Shown here: positions 8,369 to 16,706 of the stretch, one piece after another
How the letters are laid out: the number at the start of each line of letters is the position of its first letter
Position numbering within the stretch: the first letter of the stretch is position 1
DNA from: Selenomonadales bacterium
GTDB lineage: Bacteria; Bacillota; Clostridia; Christensenellales; QALW01
DNA: 64,000 nucleotides
NCBI GenBank assembly: GCA_003150515.1
Contig: QALW01000053.1
Coordinates: 37,224-101,223, forward strand
Direction of reading: 5' to 3'
Notes under the pieces: generated by a model
Databases searched by the model: none
Told to the model about the DNA's origin: nothing
Seen by the model: the letters and a program-made list of their open reading frames with translations, nothing else
Position numbers and translations under genes: made by a program

Positions 8369-10357
8369 TCAGTTATTGCTCTCTTCCTGGTTTTTAGGCT
8401 CCTGCTCCAAAAGAGGCTCCTCCGCCTGCGCGGACGCCTCGGCAACAGACGGCCTCTCCGCAGCGCTTTGATCAACCGCCGCGGGCTCGTTCTCTCCATT
8501 AGCAGAAGGCTGTTCAAAAAGCGCGTTGAATTCTTCGCCCGAAATCTTCTCACGATTCAAAAGGGCGTTGGCTATTTTATGCAGCATATCCAAATTGCCG
8601 CCTATTACCCTGCGGCAGCGCTCATAGGCGTTCTTGATAATTTCATGCACGGCGTCGTCTACTTTAGCCTCCCAGGCGTCCGAAACGGATTTCTGAGCTG
8701 AAAAATCCCGGCCGAGGAAAATCTCGTTGCCGCCGCCCAGATAGACAGGGCCTATTTCATCGTACATGCCGTATTCAGTTACCATTATATGGGCCATTTT
8801 CGTAGCCTGTTTTATATCTCCGGCAGCGCCTGAAGAAATATCGTCAAATATATATTCTTCAGCTACCCGGCCTCCCATAGTCATGCAAAGGTCGTCCTGC
8901 ATTTTATGCCTGGAAGCCGTAAATTCATCCTCCTCGGGCATGGTCATGGTGTATCCGCCCACGCCGCCGCGCCCTATAATGGACACTTCGCTTACAGGAT
9001 CGCAATTGGGCAGAAGCTTGGCTACAAGCGCGTGCCCCGCTTCATGATAGGCCGTCATACGCCTCTTTTCGGGAGTTATCTTGCGGGATTTCTTTTCGGG
9101 CCCCATCATAACTTTGGTTATGGCGTCCTTGATTTCCTGCATGCCTATTTCCGTCTTGCTTCTGCGCACGGTCAGCAGCGCCGCCTCGTTAAGCAGATTT
9201 TCAATATCCGCTCCCGTAAAGCCAATTGTAAGACGCGCAATTTCAGCGGGCAGAACATCAGGAGCCAGCCGCTTATTGCGGGCGTGCACCTTAAATATTT
9301 CCTCTCTTCCCAAAACGTCGGGCATAAGCACATGAATCTGCCTGTCAAAACGTCCGGAACGCAGAAGCGCAGGATCTAATATATCCGCCCTGTTGGTGGC
9401 AGCCATAACTATTATTCCCTCGTTGGCGTTAAAGCCGTCCATTTCAACCAGAAGCTGATTAAGAGTCTGCTCCCGCTCGTCATGACCGCCGCCCAGGCCT
9501 GCGCCGCGCTGCCGGCCCACGGCGTCTATCTCGTCTATGAATATTATACAAGGAGCGTTTCGTTTGGCCTGCCCGAATAAATCGCGCACGCGCGAAGCGC
9601 CTATACCTACATATAATTCCACGAAATCCGAACCGGTAATGGAGAAGAAGGGCACTCCCGCTTCGCCCGCTACCGCCTTTGCCAGAAGGGTCTTGCCCGT
9701 TCCGGGCGAGCCCACAAGCAAAATGCCTTTGGGTATGCGCGCGCCCATATCTATATATTTGCGCGGATCTTTAAGATAACCCACTATTTCTGAAAGCTCT
9801 TCCTTTTCTTCATCCGCTCCCGCAACGTCGGCAAAGGTTACTTTATCCTTTCCGTCAGAATACATGCGGGCATTGGCTCGGCTGAACTGCGCCGCCTTGC
9901 TGTTGGCGCCCTGAGTCTGCTGATAGATAAAATACATTATAACGCCGAATATAACCAGCATTATAAGATAAGGCAGCAGCAATTCAAAAATAGAAGTCTG
10001 CGCGACGGGCACAAAGCCGTATTTTACTCCGTTTGCCCTGGCGATATCCTGAAATTCCTTAATCGCCTCGTCAGTATTGATATAATCCGCTCTGAAATCA
10101 TATCTGTTGGAAATTTTGTCCGTCTTATCAGCGTCCATATCGGCATTGTCCGATTTCTCAACCGCCAGAATGGAGCCGTCGTTTCTGTTATAATAAGCGC
10201 TGTATATTTCTCCGTTTTCAATTTTAGTCCAGAGCTCTTCTATGCTGATCTTCTTCTGCTGGCTGTTTGCGCTGTTCATGGAAGAAGCTAGCAAAGATAT
10301 AACGGCAATTATTACAACCGCGTATATCACAAACGCGAATATGGATTTTTTCTTCAA
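8369..10357 (-). CDS. ftsH: ATP-dependent zinc metalloprotease FtsH
   Basis: A 662-residue membrane AAA+ protease that degrades misfolded or regulatory membrane and cytosolic proteins. Two membrane segments flank an outside domain (residues 1-135). The AAA domain has Walker A GSPGTGKT near residue 222, Walker B IIFIDEIDAVGRQRG and the SRH ending RFDRQI. The protease domain has the zinc motif HEAGH near 437. The TTG at 10357 has GGAGG 9 bases upstream. An upstream GTG at 10402 keeps the frame open but overlaps the promoter's -10 box, so it cannot be the start. The C-terminal 40 residues are acidic, low-complexity Glu/Ala. Confidence 0.96.
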   Translation of the reverse strand: MKKKSIFAFVIYAVVIIAVISLLASSMNSANSQQKKISIEELWTKIENGEIYSAYYNRNDGSILAVEKSDNADMDADKTDKISNRYDFRADYINTDEAIKEFQDIARANGVKYGFVPVAQTSIFELLLPYLIMLVIFGVIMYFIYQQTQGANSKAAQFSRANARMYSDGKDKVTFADVAGADEEKEELSEIVGYLKDPRKYIDMGARIPKGILLVGSPGTGKTLLAKAVAGEAGVPFFSITGSDFVELYVGIGASRVRDLFGQAKRNAPCIIFIDEIDAVGRQRGAGLGGGHDEREQTLNQLLVEMDGFNANEGIIVMAATNRADILDPALLRSGRFDRQIHVLMPDVLGREEIFKVHARNKRLAPDVLPAEIARLTIGFTGADIENLLNEAALLTVRRSKTEIGMQEIKDAITKVMMGPEKKSRKITPEKRRMTAYHEAGHALVAKLLPNCDPVSEVSIIGRGGVGGYTMTMPEEDEFTASRHKMQDDLCMTMGGRVAEEYIFDDISSGAAGDIKQATKMAHIMVTEYGMYDEIGPVYLGGGNEIFLGRDFSAQKSVSDAWEAKVDDAVHEIIKNAYERCRRVIGGNLDMLHKIANALLNREKISGEEFNALFEQPSANGENEPAAVDQSAAERPSVAEASAQAEEPLLEQEPKNQEESNN

Positions 10358-10392
10358 ACCGGAAATCCTCCTTAACCTAAGAAATCTGTGAT

Positions 10393-10421
10393 AGTATATC
10401 ACAATTGCCCAAAGCTATCAA
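10393..10421 (-). promoter_or_regulatory. Promoter of ftsH
   Basis: On the minus strand TTGATA (10416-10421) and TATACT (10393-10398) are 17 bases apart. Transcription would start around 10386, about 30 bases before the TTG start. Confidence 0.8.
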
Positions 10422-10825
10422 TGGAAATCGTAGCTTGTTTACAAATTATCAATTATTAACTTTAATAAAAGCCCTAAAATAATTAAAAGCTACTTTTCAA
10501 ATAATATTCACAAAACCTTCACGACAAATACAATTATATATATTATATTTATAAATGTCGGCAGACAGTTTCTTTTTCATAATACTCCTTAAATGGACAG
10601 CGGACGGGCAACCGGCCCGGCCCTGTCCGAAAAGAACGGCGTTCCCCCTACGCCGTTCTTTTCATTTTAAATTGATCATTCCGTCAAAACGCAATGCGTT
10701 TTTTATGAACGCGCCTTCCGCTTCCCGCTGCAGCCTGATTATATGATTTAATATTACAACTGTATTACATATGTTTGAATTTTTCCCCTTATAGCTTGTT
10801 TAGCCCGTTTTTCTGTCAAAAAATA
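10422..10825. other. Non-coding gap between divergent ftsH and PHP genes
   Basis: About 400 AT-rich bases without a convincing gene. It contains a terminator-like hairpin (10631-10662) and one degenerate copy of the AATGCGTTTTT repeat (about 10690-10704). A short open frame at 10555-10746 on the plus strand lacks a ribosome site and family features, and spans the hairpin. Confidence 0.6.
10631..10664. terminator. Bidirectional hairpin between divergent genes
   Basis: AAAGAACGGCG (10631-10641) pairs with CGCCGTTCTTT (10651-10661), with T on both sides. No gene in the window ends here, so it may end an unseen short transcript or insulate the two divergent promoters. Confidence 0.6.
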
Positions 10826-10854
10826 TTGTCAGAAAAATTTTTAAAGGTTATAAT
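10826..10854 (+). promoter_or_regulatory. Promoter of the PHP-VanW operon
   Basis: TTGTCA (10826-10831) and a perfect TATAAT (10849-10854) are 17 bases apart, about 28 bases before the TTG start. Confidence 0.85.
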
Positions 10855-10882
10855 AAAAGCATAAGCTATAAGGAGAAGCGCT

Positions 10883-11710
10883 TTGAATATAGATTTGCAT
10901 ATACATTCAGATAAATCGGACGGCTTTTACAATGCGAATCAGATTTTTGAACTAGCCGGGGAAAACGGCCTTAAATATCTGGCCATTACCGACCATGATA
11001 TTTTAAATCCCCCCTTTCTGAAAGCATCCGCCCTTAAATTCGGTCTTACGCTTTTTGACGGAATAGAAATTTCTTCATATATTCCCGCAGCCGAGGTGCA
11101 TATCCTGGGCTACGGCCTAAAGCGCACTCCCGAACTCATTAATAAGCTTGAAGAGCTTAAACAGACGCGCTTAAAGCGGTTTTCAGCCATAATTCAAAAG
11201 CTGAACCAATTGGGCCTGGATATAGACGCGGCTGAAACTCTTTCCTCCATAAAAGGTACGGCCGGACGCTCTATGGCCGCCAGGGCGCTTGTTTTAAAGG
11301 GTTACTGCAAAAATATAAGCGAAGCCTTTGAAAAATATCTTTCCCGAGGCAAGCCGGCTTATATTGAAAATCAATCCCTGTCCTCCTGCGAAGCGATCAT
11401 CCTGATTAAGCAGAGCGGAGGAATCGCTTCTCTGGCCCATCCCTACCGCATAGGGATTTCCGAAATGGAGCTGTCCGCGCTTATAAGGCGCTTTAAGGAT
11501 TACGGTCTGGACGCCGTCGAGACCATATATCCCACTCATTCCCCGCAGGATATAGCTTTCCTGCGAAGGCAATGCGACCAAAACAAACTGCTTCCCTCCA
11601 TAGGCAGCGATTTTCACGGCGGCAAATACCGCGGCGCCCAATTAGGCGAATGGGGCGGCGGACTGACTAAAAAGGAATTAGATAAACTTCTGAAGCTTAT
11701 TTCTATATAA
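10883..11710 (+). CDS. PHP-domain metal-dependent phosphoesterase (TrpH/YciV type)
   Basis: A 275-residue protein of the polymerase-and-histidinol-phosphatase fold. It begins with the metal motif DLHIHSDKSDG, followed by the second metal segment ITDHD (about residue 39), then EISS, EVHILGYG, SLAHPYR and the C-terminal GSDFHG. All expected metal ligands are present. In well-studied relatives this family removes 5' nucleotides from RNA or hydrolyses 3',5'-bisphosphonucleotides. The substrate here is not known. TTG start with AAGGAG 7 bases upstream. vanW follows after 20 bases, so the two are co-transcribed. Confidence 0.88.
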   Translation: MNIDLHIHSDKSDGFYNANQIFELAGENGLKYLAITDHDILNPPFLKASALKFGLTLFDGIEISSYIPAAEVHILGYGLKRTPELINKLEELKQTRLKRFSAIIQKLNQLGLDIDAAETLSSIKGTAGRSMAARALVLKGYCKNISEAFEKYLSRGKPAYIENQSLSSCEAIILIKQSGGIASLAHPYRIGISEMELSALIRRFKDYGLDAVETIYPTHSPQDIAFLRRQCDQNKLLPSIGSDFHGGKYRGAQLGEWGGGLTKKELDKLLKLISI

Positions 11711-11730
11711 TTTTCCACAGGAGGATATTA

Positions 11731-13257
11731 ATGGCTGTAAGGAAATTAAAAAAAATAAATATACGATGGGTTGCCATAGGCATTACGGCCATATTATGCT
11801 TAACGGCCGTAATTATAACTCTGCTATTGGTAAAATCCTATCAAGACCAATCCCTGGCCTATATAAACAACATAAAGCAGGCTCTGCAAAACGGCTCGGA
11901 GGAATTTGAGATTCTCAATTCTTCGGTAATCTACGACGGAGTTTACATTGAAAACACGCCCGTCGGAGGGCTTAGCCTGGAAGAAGCCGAGCAAAAGGTG
12001 AAAGAAAACCTTTCTTCGGGCTCGGGAGAGCCGTATATCAATTTAACCTACAACGATAAAAGCTGGAATCTGAGCGGAGAAGCCTTAGGCGCGCAAAGCT
12101 CGCTGGAAACCGCCCTGAAAGACGCCTGGAGCGTAGGCAGAACGGGCACGTCCTCCCAGCGGCTGGAACAAATTGAAAAAGTTAAAGCGGAGGGCTACCA
12201 TATAAGCGTCACCGTGCTGGCAGACACCTCCCTTATAAGCCAAACCCTCAGCCAGATAAAGGCTGAAATTGACAAAGACGCCGTAAACGCTTCGGTATCC
12301 TTTAACTACAACACGCAGAGCAACAAGCCGGAATTCACCTATACCGAGGAATTAGCCGGATGCCGGCTGAATATAGAGACCGCCTCAAACGAAATATTAG
12401 TGGCGTTCCATCAGTCCTCTCAGGTCAATTACGAGCTTAAGCCCGAAATCATTCAGCCTGAAATCAAATTGGCCGATATTCAGCACGATTACGTCCGCCT
12501 GAGCAAATTTTCCACCCGTACCAGCAAAAGCAATTCTACTGTAGAATCGGGCAGACGCACCAATATCCGAATTTCCTCCGCGGCGTTTAATAATTACGTC
12601 TGGATGCCGGGAGATATACTCTCCTTTAATCAAACTACAGGCAAGCGAACGGAGGAAAAGGGCTATGAAACCGGCCTGTTTATCACCTCCGACCGCGTAT
12701 ATGACGAAATAACGGGCGGAGGAGTATGCCAAACCTCCACCACCCTTTTCAACGCCGCTATTGAAGCGGGCGCTACCGAAGTGGGCAAAGGCGGCCCGAT
12801 AGAGATAACCAGGCGCTATCCGCATTCCTGGCCTTCAACCTATGTCGCCGCCGGCCGGGACGCTTCAGTAAACTGGCCCAGCGCTGATTTGGTCATGCGC
12901 AATAACCGCACCACTCCCCTGTTTATCCGCGCGTATTTTGAAAACTATACCGTTACCTTTGAAATATGGGGAGTGCCGCAGGAAAATGACGCGCAGTACG
13001 AAATAGAAGTTGTGCTGGTAAGCGAAACGGAGGCTCCCCCGCAGGAATACGTTATAGACACCGCTCATAAATATGTGAGCAAGCCGGGAGAATATAAGGT
13101 TGTCTCCGAATCGCGCAAGGGTTATTTCTATGAAACCTACCAAATTAAAAAGGTGCCCGGCCAGGAGCCTGTAAGAACCTTAATCTATACTTCCACATAC
13201 AATCCCATACCGGGCAAAACCTATTATATCCCGGCAGAAGAGGGAGCAAGCGAATAA
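11731..13257 (+). CDS. VanW-family membrane-anchored protein (YoaR-like)
   Basis: 508 residues: a membrane anchor at about 14-34, one or two YoaR-like putative peptidoglycan-binding repeats (about 60-250, for example LTYNDKSWNLSGEALGA), then the VanW domain (about 270-420) with MPGDILSFNQTTGKRT, GGGVCQTSTTLFNAA and YPHSWPSTYV. The final 90 residues resemble the G5-like tail often attached. The protein should face the outside and act at the cell wall; the precise role of VanW is unknown. Despite the name, no glycopeptide-resistance genes are nearby. ATG with GGAGG 7 bases before it. Confidence 0.88.
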   Translation: MAVRKLKKINIRWVAIGITAILCLTAVIITLLLVKSYQDQSLAYINNIKQALQNGSEEFEILNSSVIYDGVYIENTPVGGLSLEEAEQKVKENLSSGSGEPYINLTYNDKSWNLSGEALGAQSSLETALKDAWSVGRTGTSSQRLEQIEKVKAEGYHISVTVLADTSLISQTLSQIKAEIDKDAVNASVSFNYNTQSNKPEFTYTEELAGCRLNIETASNEILVAFHQSSQVNYELKPEIIQPEIKLADIQHDYVRLSKFSTRTSKSNSTVESGRRTNIRISSAAFNNYVWMPGDILSFNQTTGKRTEEKGYETGLFITSDRVYDEITGGGVCQTSTTLFNAAIEAGATEVGKGGPIEITRRYPHSWPSTYVAAGRDASVNWPSADLVMRNNRTTPLFIRAYFENYTVTFEIWGVPQENDAQYEIEVVLVSETEAPPQEYVIDTAHKYVSKPGEYKVVSESRKGYFYETYQIKKVPGQEPVRTLIYTSTYNPIPGKTYYIPAEEGASE

Positions 13258-13263
13258 TTTTTT

Positions 13264-13292
13264 ATGGCCCGGCCGTTGTTAACGCCGGGCCT
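13264..13292 (+). terminator. Hairpin after the VanW gene
   Basis: GGCCCGGC (about 13266-13273) pairs with GCCGGGCC (about 13284-13291), 10 bases past the stop codon. The following T run is weak (TCATATTTC). Confidence 0.6.
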
Positions 13293-13316
13293 CATATTTC
13301 AGAAGCGCCCCTTTCA

Positions 13317-13345
13317 TTGACAAAAAGCGCTTTCTGAATTATACT
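13317..13345 (+). promoter_or_regulatory. Promoter of tarIJ, upstream of a long leader
   Basis: TTGACA (13317-13322) and TATACT (13340-13345) are 17 bases apart. It lies about 320 bases before tarI, so the message would carry a long 5' region containing the repeat element at 13376-13643. Confidence 0.75.
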
Positions 13346-13375
13346 TCCCCTGATATAATCAATATCTAAATCTAT

Positions 13376-13643
13376 TAGACAATACAAACAGAATAAAATG
13401 CGTTTTTGCAGGGAAAGACGCGTCCGCTTTGCCGCGCAGTCTTAAAAAACCGGTATATTTACGCCCGCGCGCCTATCGCGGCCTCTTAACGGGCGTTTCC
13501 GCAAAAATCCACGGCCGCAAAAAGGAAATCTTTTATTTTTCATAAGCGGAAGGACGCAGAAACACCGGAACATTGCCTGGCCAGCAAGCGGCAAAACGGA
13601 AAATCCCCCTCTGCGGCGCATTGTATTCAAATTGCATTGTCTA
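13376..13643. repeat. 268-bp MITE-like element with terminal inverted repeats
   Basis: The left end begins TAGACAATACAAACAGAATA; the right end, read from the other strand, begins TAGACAATGCAATTTGAATA. The first 27 bases of the two ends agree at 22 positions. Both ends begin with TA, which suits a TA target duplication of the Tc1/mariner-IS630 kind. The interior (CG-rich, with several short hairpins) has no credible gene. The left end continues into AATGCGTTTTTGCAG, the core of a repeat found elsewhere in the window. Confidence 0.65.
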
Positions 13644-13665
13644 TCCAAAAGGATGGTAAAACATA

Positions 13666-14379
13666 ATGATTTTCGGAGTTGTCGTTGCGGGCGGAGTGGG
13701 CTCCCGAATGAATATTTCGGATATGCCCAAGCAATTTCTGCCCCTTGGAAATAAGCCCATAGTAATTCACACCCTGGAAAAGTTCCTGTTTAATCAGCGT
13801 TTTGACGTTGTATATGTAGGAGTGCATCCAGACTGGCTGACATATATGCAGGATTTGGCCGAACGCTTTAATCTCAGCGGAGAGCGTCTCAGGCTTGTGC
13901 CCGGAGGGGCCGACCGAAACTTGACAATACTTAACGTAATAGAAAGCATTGAAAAGGAATTCGGAGCAAGCGAAGAGCATATAATAGTCACTCACGACGC
14001 CGTGCGCCCCTTTCTTACTATGCGCATAATAGACGAAAATATAGACGCGGCTCTTAAATACGGCGCCTGCGATACGGCTGTGGCGGCAACCGATACTATA
14101 GTAGAATCAGAGGACGGCGGCTTTATCAAAAGCATACCCGACCGGCGCAGAATGTATCAGGGGCAGACTCCTCAAAGCTTTAAAATGGAGCTGCTCAAGC
14201 GTCTTTATAACAGCCTCAGCCAGGAAGAAAAAAATTTACTGACCGACGCCTGCAAGATATGCGTTTTCCGCAGTCAGCCCGTTTATATAGTGCAGGGAGA
14301 CGTATCCAATATTAAAATTACTACGGTAAGCGATTATAAAATTGCGCAGGCCATGCTGGGAGGAATAAAGCTTGATTAA
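13666..14379 (+). CDS. tarI: Ribitol-5-phosphate cytidylyltransferase
   Basis: A 237-residue IspD/TarI-family nucleotidyltransferase that makes CDP-ribitol from CTP and D-ribitol 5-phosphate. It has the N-terminal nucleotide loop VVAGGVGSRM, the PKQFLPLGNKP segment, the metal segment THDAVRPF and TPQSFK. IspD has nearly the same motifs. I call TarI because the next gene, overlapping by 8 bases, is the TarJ-type reductase that supplies ribitol 5-phosphate. CDP-ribitol feeds ribitol-phosphate wall polymers. No other teichoic acid genes are in the window. ATG with AAGGATGG upstream. Confidence 0.85.
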   Translation: MIFGVVVAGGVGSRMNISDMPKQFLPLGNKPIVIHTLEKFLFNQRFDVVYVGVHPDWLTYMQDLAERFNLSGERLRLVPGGADRNLTILNVIESIEKEFGASEEHIIVTHDAVRPFLTMRIIDENIDAALKYGACDTAVAATDTIVESEDGGFIKSIPDRRRMYQGQTPQSFKMELLKRLYNSLSQEEKNLLTDACKICVFRSQPVYIVQGDVSNIKITTVSDYKIAQAMLGGIKLD

Positions 14380-15385
14380 TCACATTTATCAGCTTATCAG
14401 CCCTAAAGTATTTTCCGTCAAATACGCCGATATAGGCGGAGAGGGGAAAATAATCGTGCGTCCCTCCTATCTGGCGGTCTGCCATGCCGACCAGCGCTAT
14501 TATTTAGGCCAGCGGGACCATAAGGTTTTGGCCAAAAAGCTGCCCATGGCTCTAATCCACGAGGGCTGCGCCACTGTGCTGGAGGACGCGAGCGGCGTCT
14601 TTAAGCGCGGCCAGAAGGTGGTTATGATTCCAAACGTCCCTTCGGGCAGGGACGAGATTATATATGAGAATTACGCGGAAGGCTCTCATTTTCTTTCCAG
14701 CGGCTACGACGGCTTTATGCGCGAATTGGTAGATCTGCCGGCCGACCGCCTTGTGCCATATGATAATATCCCCGATAAGCTGGCGGCCATAACTGAATTT
14801 GTAAGCGTGGCCGTACACGCCGCAACCCGCTTTGCCCTGGCCTCCCATAAGCGGAAGGATATTATAACCGTCTGGGGAGACGGCAGTCTCTCCTATACTG
14901 TCTGCTGCGTGCTCAAAACAATGTTTAAATCCAGCAAAATTAACGTCGTTGGGCGGGATATGCGCAAGCTTTCCCATTTTTCCTTTGTAAATAACACATA
15001 TATTTCAGACGAGCTTCCCGCCGATTACAAAACAGACCACGCCTTTGAATGCTGCGGAGGAGAAGGAAGCTATTATGCAATAGACGATATAATCCGCACT
15101 ATACGCCCGCAGGGCTGCGTAATGCTTATGGGAGTTTCGGAAAACCGCGTAGGTATAAATACGCGGGATATCCTGGAAAAAGGGCTGACCTTTATAGGTT
15201 CCAGCCGTTCGGGACGCTCCGATTTTGAAAAGGCTATTTCTCTTATGGAGCAGAAATCCTTTCAAAACAGGCTGAGCGTTATAATTTGGGAGGACAAGCC
15301 TGTTAAAAATATAGACGATATAAACAGAGTTATGGCCGACGACCTCACCACTCCCTTCAAAACTGTCTTTAAATGGACGGTATGA
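14372..15385 (+). CDS. tarJ: Ribulose-5-phosphate reductase (ribitol-5-phosphate dehydrogenase)
   Basis: A 337-residue medium-chain alcohol dehydrogenase that reduces D-ribulose 5-phosphate to D-ribitol 5-phosphate with NADPH. Zinc-site segments are AVCHADQRYY and LIHEGCATV near residues 31-68. The nucleotide part has the reduced motif WGDGSLSYTVCCVLK instead of a standard GxGxxG, as in other TarJ proteins. The TTG start has GGGAGG 8 bases upstream inside the end of tarI, and the 8-base overlap suggests translational coupling. No obvious terminator follows. Confidence 0.85.
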   Translation: MINHIYQLISPKVFSVKYADIGGEGKIIVRPSYLAVCHADQRYYLGQRDHKVLAKKLPMALIHEGCATVLEDASGVFKRGQKVVMIPNVPSGRDEIIYENYAEGSHFLSSGYDGFMRELVDLPADRLVPYDNIPDKLAAITEFVSVAVHAATRFALASHKRKDIITVWGDGSLSYTVCCVLKTMFKSSKINVVGRDMRKLSHFSFVNNTYISDELPADYKTDHAFECCGGEGSYYAIDDIIRTIRPQGCVMLMGVSENRVGINTRDILEKGLTFIGSSRSGRSDFEKAISLMEQKSFQNRLSVIIWEDKPVKNIDDINRVMADDLTTPFKTVFKWTV

Positions 15386-15465
15386 TTAAAATCCGGCAAA
15401 ACCAGCAACTCCTCGCCGTTCACGCAAAAAACATTGCGCTCAGACTATATTGCATAAATTTTAAT

Positions 15466-15494
15466 TTGACAAAACCGCAGCGCGGGAATATAAT
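15466..15494 (+). promoter_or_regulatory. Promoter of ribU
   Basis: Perfect TTGACA (15466-15471) and TATAAT (15489-15494) are 17 bases apart, 18 bases before the start of the FMN riboswitch. Confidence 0.92.
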
Positions 15495-15511
15495 TTAAAA
15501 AAATAAAATAT

Positions 15512-15637
15512 GTCTTCGGGGTAGGGTGAAATTCCCAATCGGCGGTATAGTCCGCGAGCGCTTAAACGCGCAGGTGCTTAGGCACGGGAGCCGGTGAAAT
15601 TCCGGCGCCGACAGTTACAGTCTGGATGAAAGAAGGC
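15512..15637 (+). promoter_or_regulatory. FMN riboswitch (RFN element)
   Basis: All conserved blocks of the FMN aptamer are present in order: AGGGTGAAATTCCC, ATCGGCGGT, AGTCCGCGAGC, GAGCCGGTGAAATTCCGGC, GCCGACAGT and AGTCTGGATGAAAGA. The outer P1 helix forms between GTCTTC (15512) and GAAGGC (15637). A strong terminator hairpin follows at 15681-15706, so control is by premature termination when FMN is plentiful. It serves ribU. Confidence 0.97.
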
Positions 15638-15680
15638 TTTTTGTGCGCGATTTTTTTCCGCGTATACATTTTATTGCGCC

Positions 15681-15706
15681 GCCCCCGATTTATCGGGGGC
15701 GTTTTT
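15681..15706 (+). terminator. Expression-platform terminator of the FMN riboswitch
   Basis: GCCCCCGA (15681-15688) pairs perfectly with TCGGGGGC (15693-15700) over a 4-base loop and is followed by GTTTTTAATT. It lies between the aptamer and ribU. Confidence 0.92.
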
Positions 15707-15788
15707 AATTAAGCGGCAGGCTTCCTTTTTTCATTCAAAGCGCTTACGGCATTTCCGCCCGGGCGCCCCGCCCCCGAAAGGAAGAGTT

Positions 15789-16382
15789 ATGTATTACAGA
15801 ACGAAGAAAATGGTTATTTTGGCGGTAATGTGCGCCATGGCGTATGTTTTAATGCTGGTTTGCAAAATTCCCGTAGTGCTCTTTTTAGAATATGAGCCTA
15901 AAGACGTAATAATTGCCATGGGCGGCTTTATGTTCGGCCCGCTGAGCGCAGTAATTATCTCAGTTATAGTCTCCTTTGTTGAAATGCTTACAATAAGCGA
16001 TACGGCCTGGTGGGGTATGATTATGAATATAATCTCCTCCTGCTCCTTTGCCGGCGTCGCCGCGCTCGTATATAAAAAGAAGCATACTCTTGCCGGCGCG
16101 GCAGCAGGGCTTTGTATAGGCTGGCTCTTTACCGCCGGAATAATGATGCTATGGAATTATCTTTTCACGCCCATTTATATGGGCGTATCCAGAGAAACTG
16201 TTGCCGGCATGCTGCTGCCCTTCTTCCTGCCCTATAATCTCATAAAAGGAGGAGTTAATACAGCTCTGACTATGCTCTTATATAAACCGGTCGTCACCGC
16301 CCTGAGAAAAGCCCATCTTCTGCCCGAGCCCAAAGCTTCTTCTCCAAAAATAAAGCCCAGCGATGGAAAAAGCAATTCATAA
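15789..16382 (+). CDS. ribU: Riboflavin ECF transporter, substrate-binding component
   Basis: A 197-residue membrane protein with five or six helices, of the RibU/ECF S-component type. The first 20 residues (KKMVILAVMCAMAYVLM) and the loop EYEPKDVIIAMGGFMFGP are typical of RibU. The FMN riboswitch upstream confirms the substrate class. It would work with a shared EcfA/EcfA'/EcfT energising module, which is not in the window. The C-terminal tail (about 180-197) is basic and polar. ATG with AAAGGAAGAG upstream. Confidence 0.95.
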   Translation: MYYRTKKMVILAVMCAMAYVLMLVCKIPVVLFLEYEPKDVIIAMGGFMFGPLSAVIISVIVSFVEMLTISDTAWWGMIMNIISSCSFAGVAALVYKKKHTLAGAAAGLCIGWLFTAGIMMLWNYLFTPIYMGVSRETVAGMLLPFFLPYNLIKGGVNTALTMLLYKPVVTALRKAHLLPEPKASSPKIKPSDGKSNS

Positions 16383-16471
16383 CGGGTTCTCCTTTTACAT
16401 TCTAATAAAATAAGCGCAAAATGCTTGCAGCGCGGACGCAATAATATTTCGGAATCTGCATAAAAGCGCAT

Positions 16472-16506
16472 GGGACGGATAAAGCCTGTTTTTCCGTCCC
16501 TTTTAA
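16472..16506 (+). terminator. Intrinsic terminator after ribU
   Basis: GGGACGGA (16472-16479) pairs with TCCGTCCC (16493-16500), followed by TTTTA. The rest of the gap to 16700 is AT-rich and carries a possible weak promoter with TATAAT at 16552-16557. Confidence 0.85.
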
Positions 16507-16706
16507 TAAATTATTTTTACCTTTTGCTTTACTATTGCCCTTCTCATGATATATAATATTATATATTGGAGCATTCAATATAATTTGAGCGTGCATTTTT
16601 AGGAAATGCGCGTTGATTTTATTATGCGGCATAAATAAAGCTCCGGTATGTTTTGCTCAGCATTGTTAAATCAAAAATTTTATCTGGGAAAGGATGATTG
16701 TTGTTT

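Noticed and set aside
10555..10746. 63-codon open frame on the plus strand before the PHP gene
   Set aside because: No ribosome site, no family features, and it runs through a terminator hairpin and a repeat copy.
11731..13257. Glycopeptide-resistance locus because of the VanW name
   Set aside because: No vanA/B/H/X or sensor genes are present; VanW-domain proteins are widespread and not resistance genes by themselves.
13442..13648. 68-codon minus-strand frame in the tarI leader
   Set aside because: It lies inside the inverted-repeat element, is rich in Arg and Phe as expected of a chance reading of CG-rich DNA, and has no ribosome site.
13666..14379. ispD of the isoprenoid pathway
   Set aside because: The overlapping TarJ-type dehydrogenase makes TarI the better reading, although sequence alone does not exclude IspD activity.
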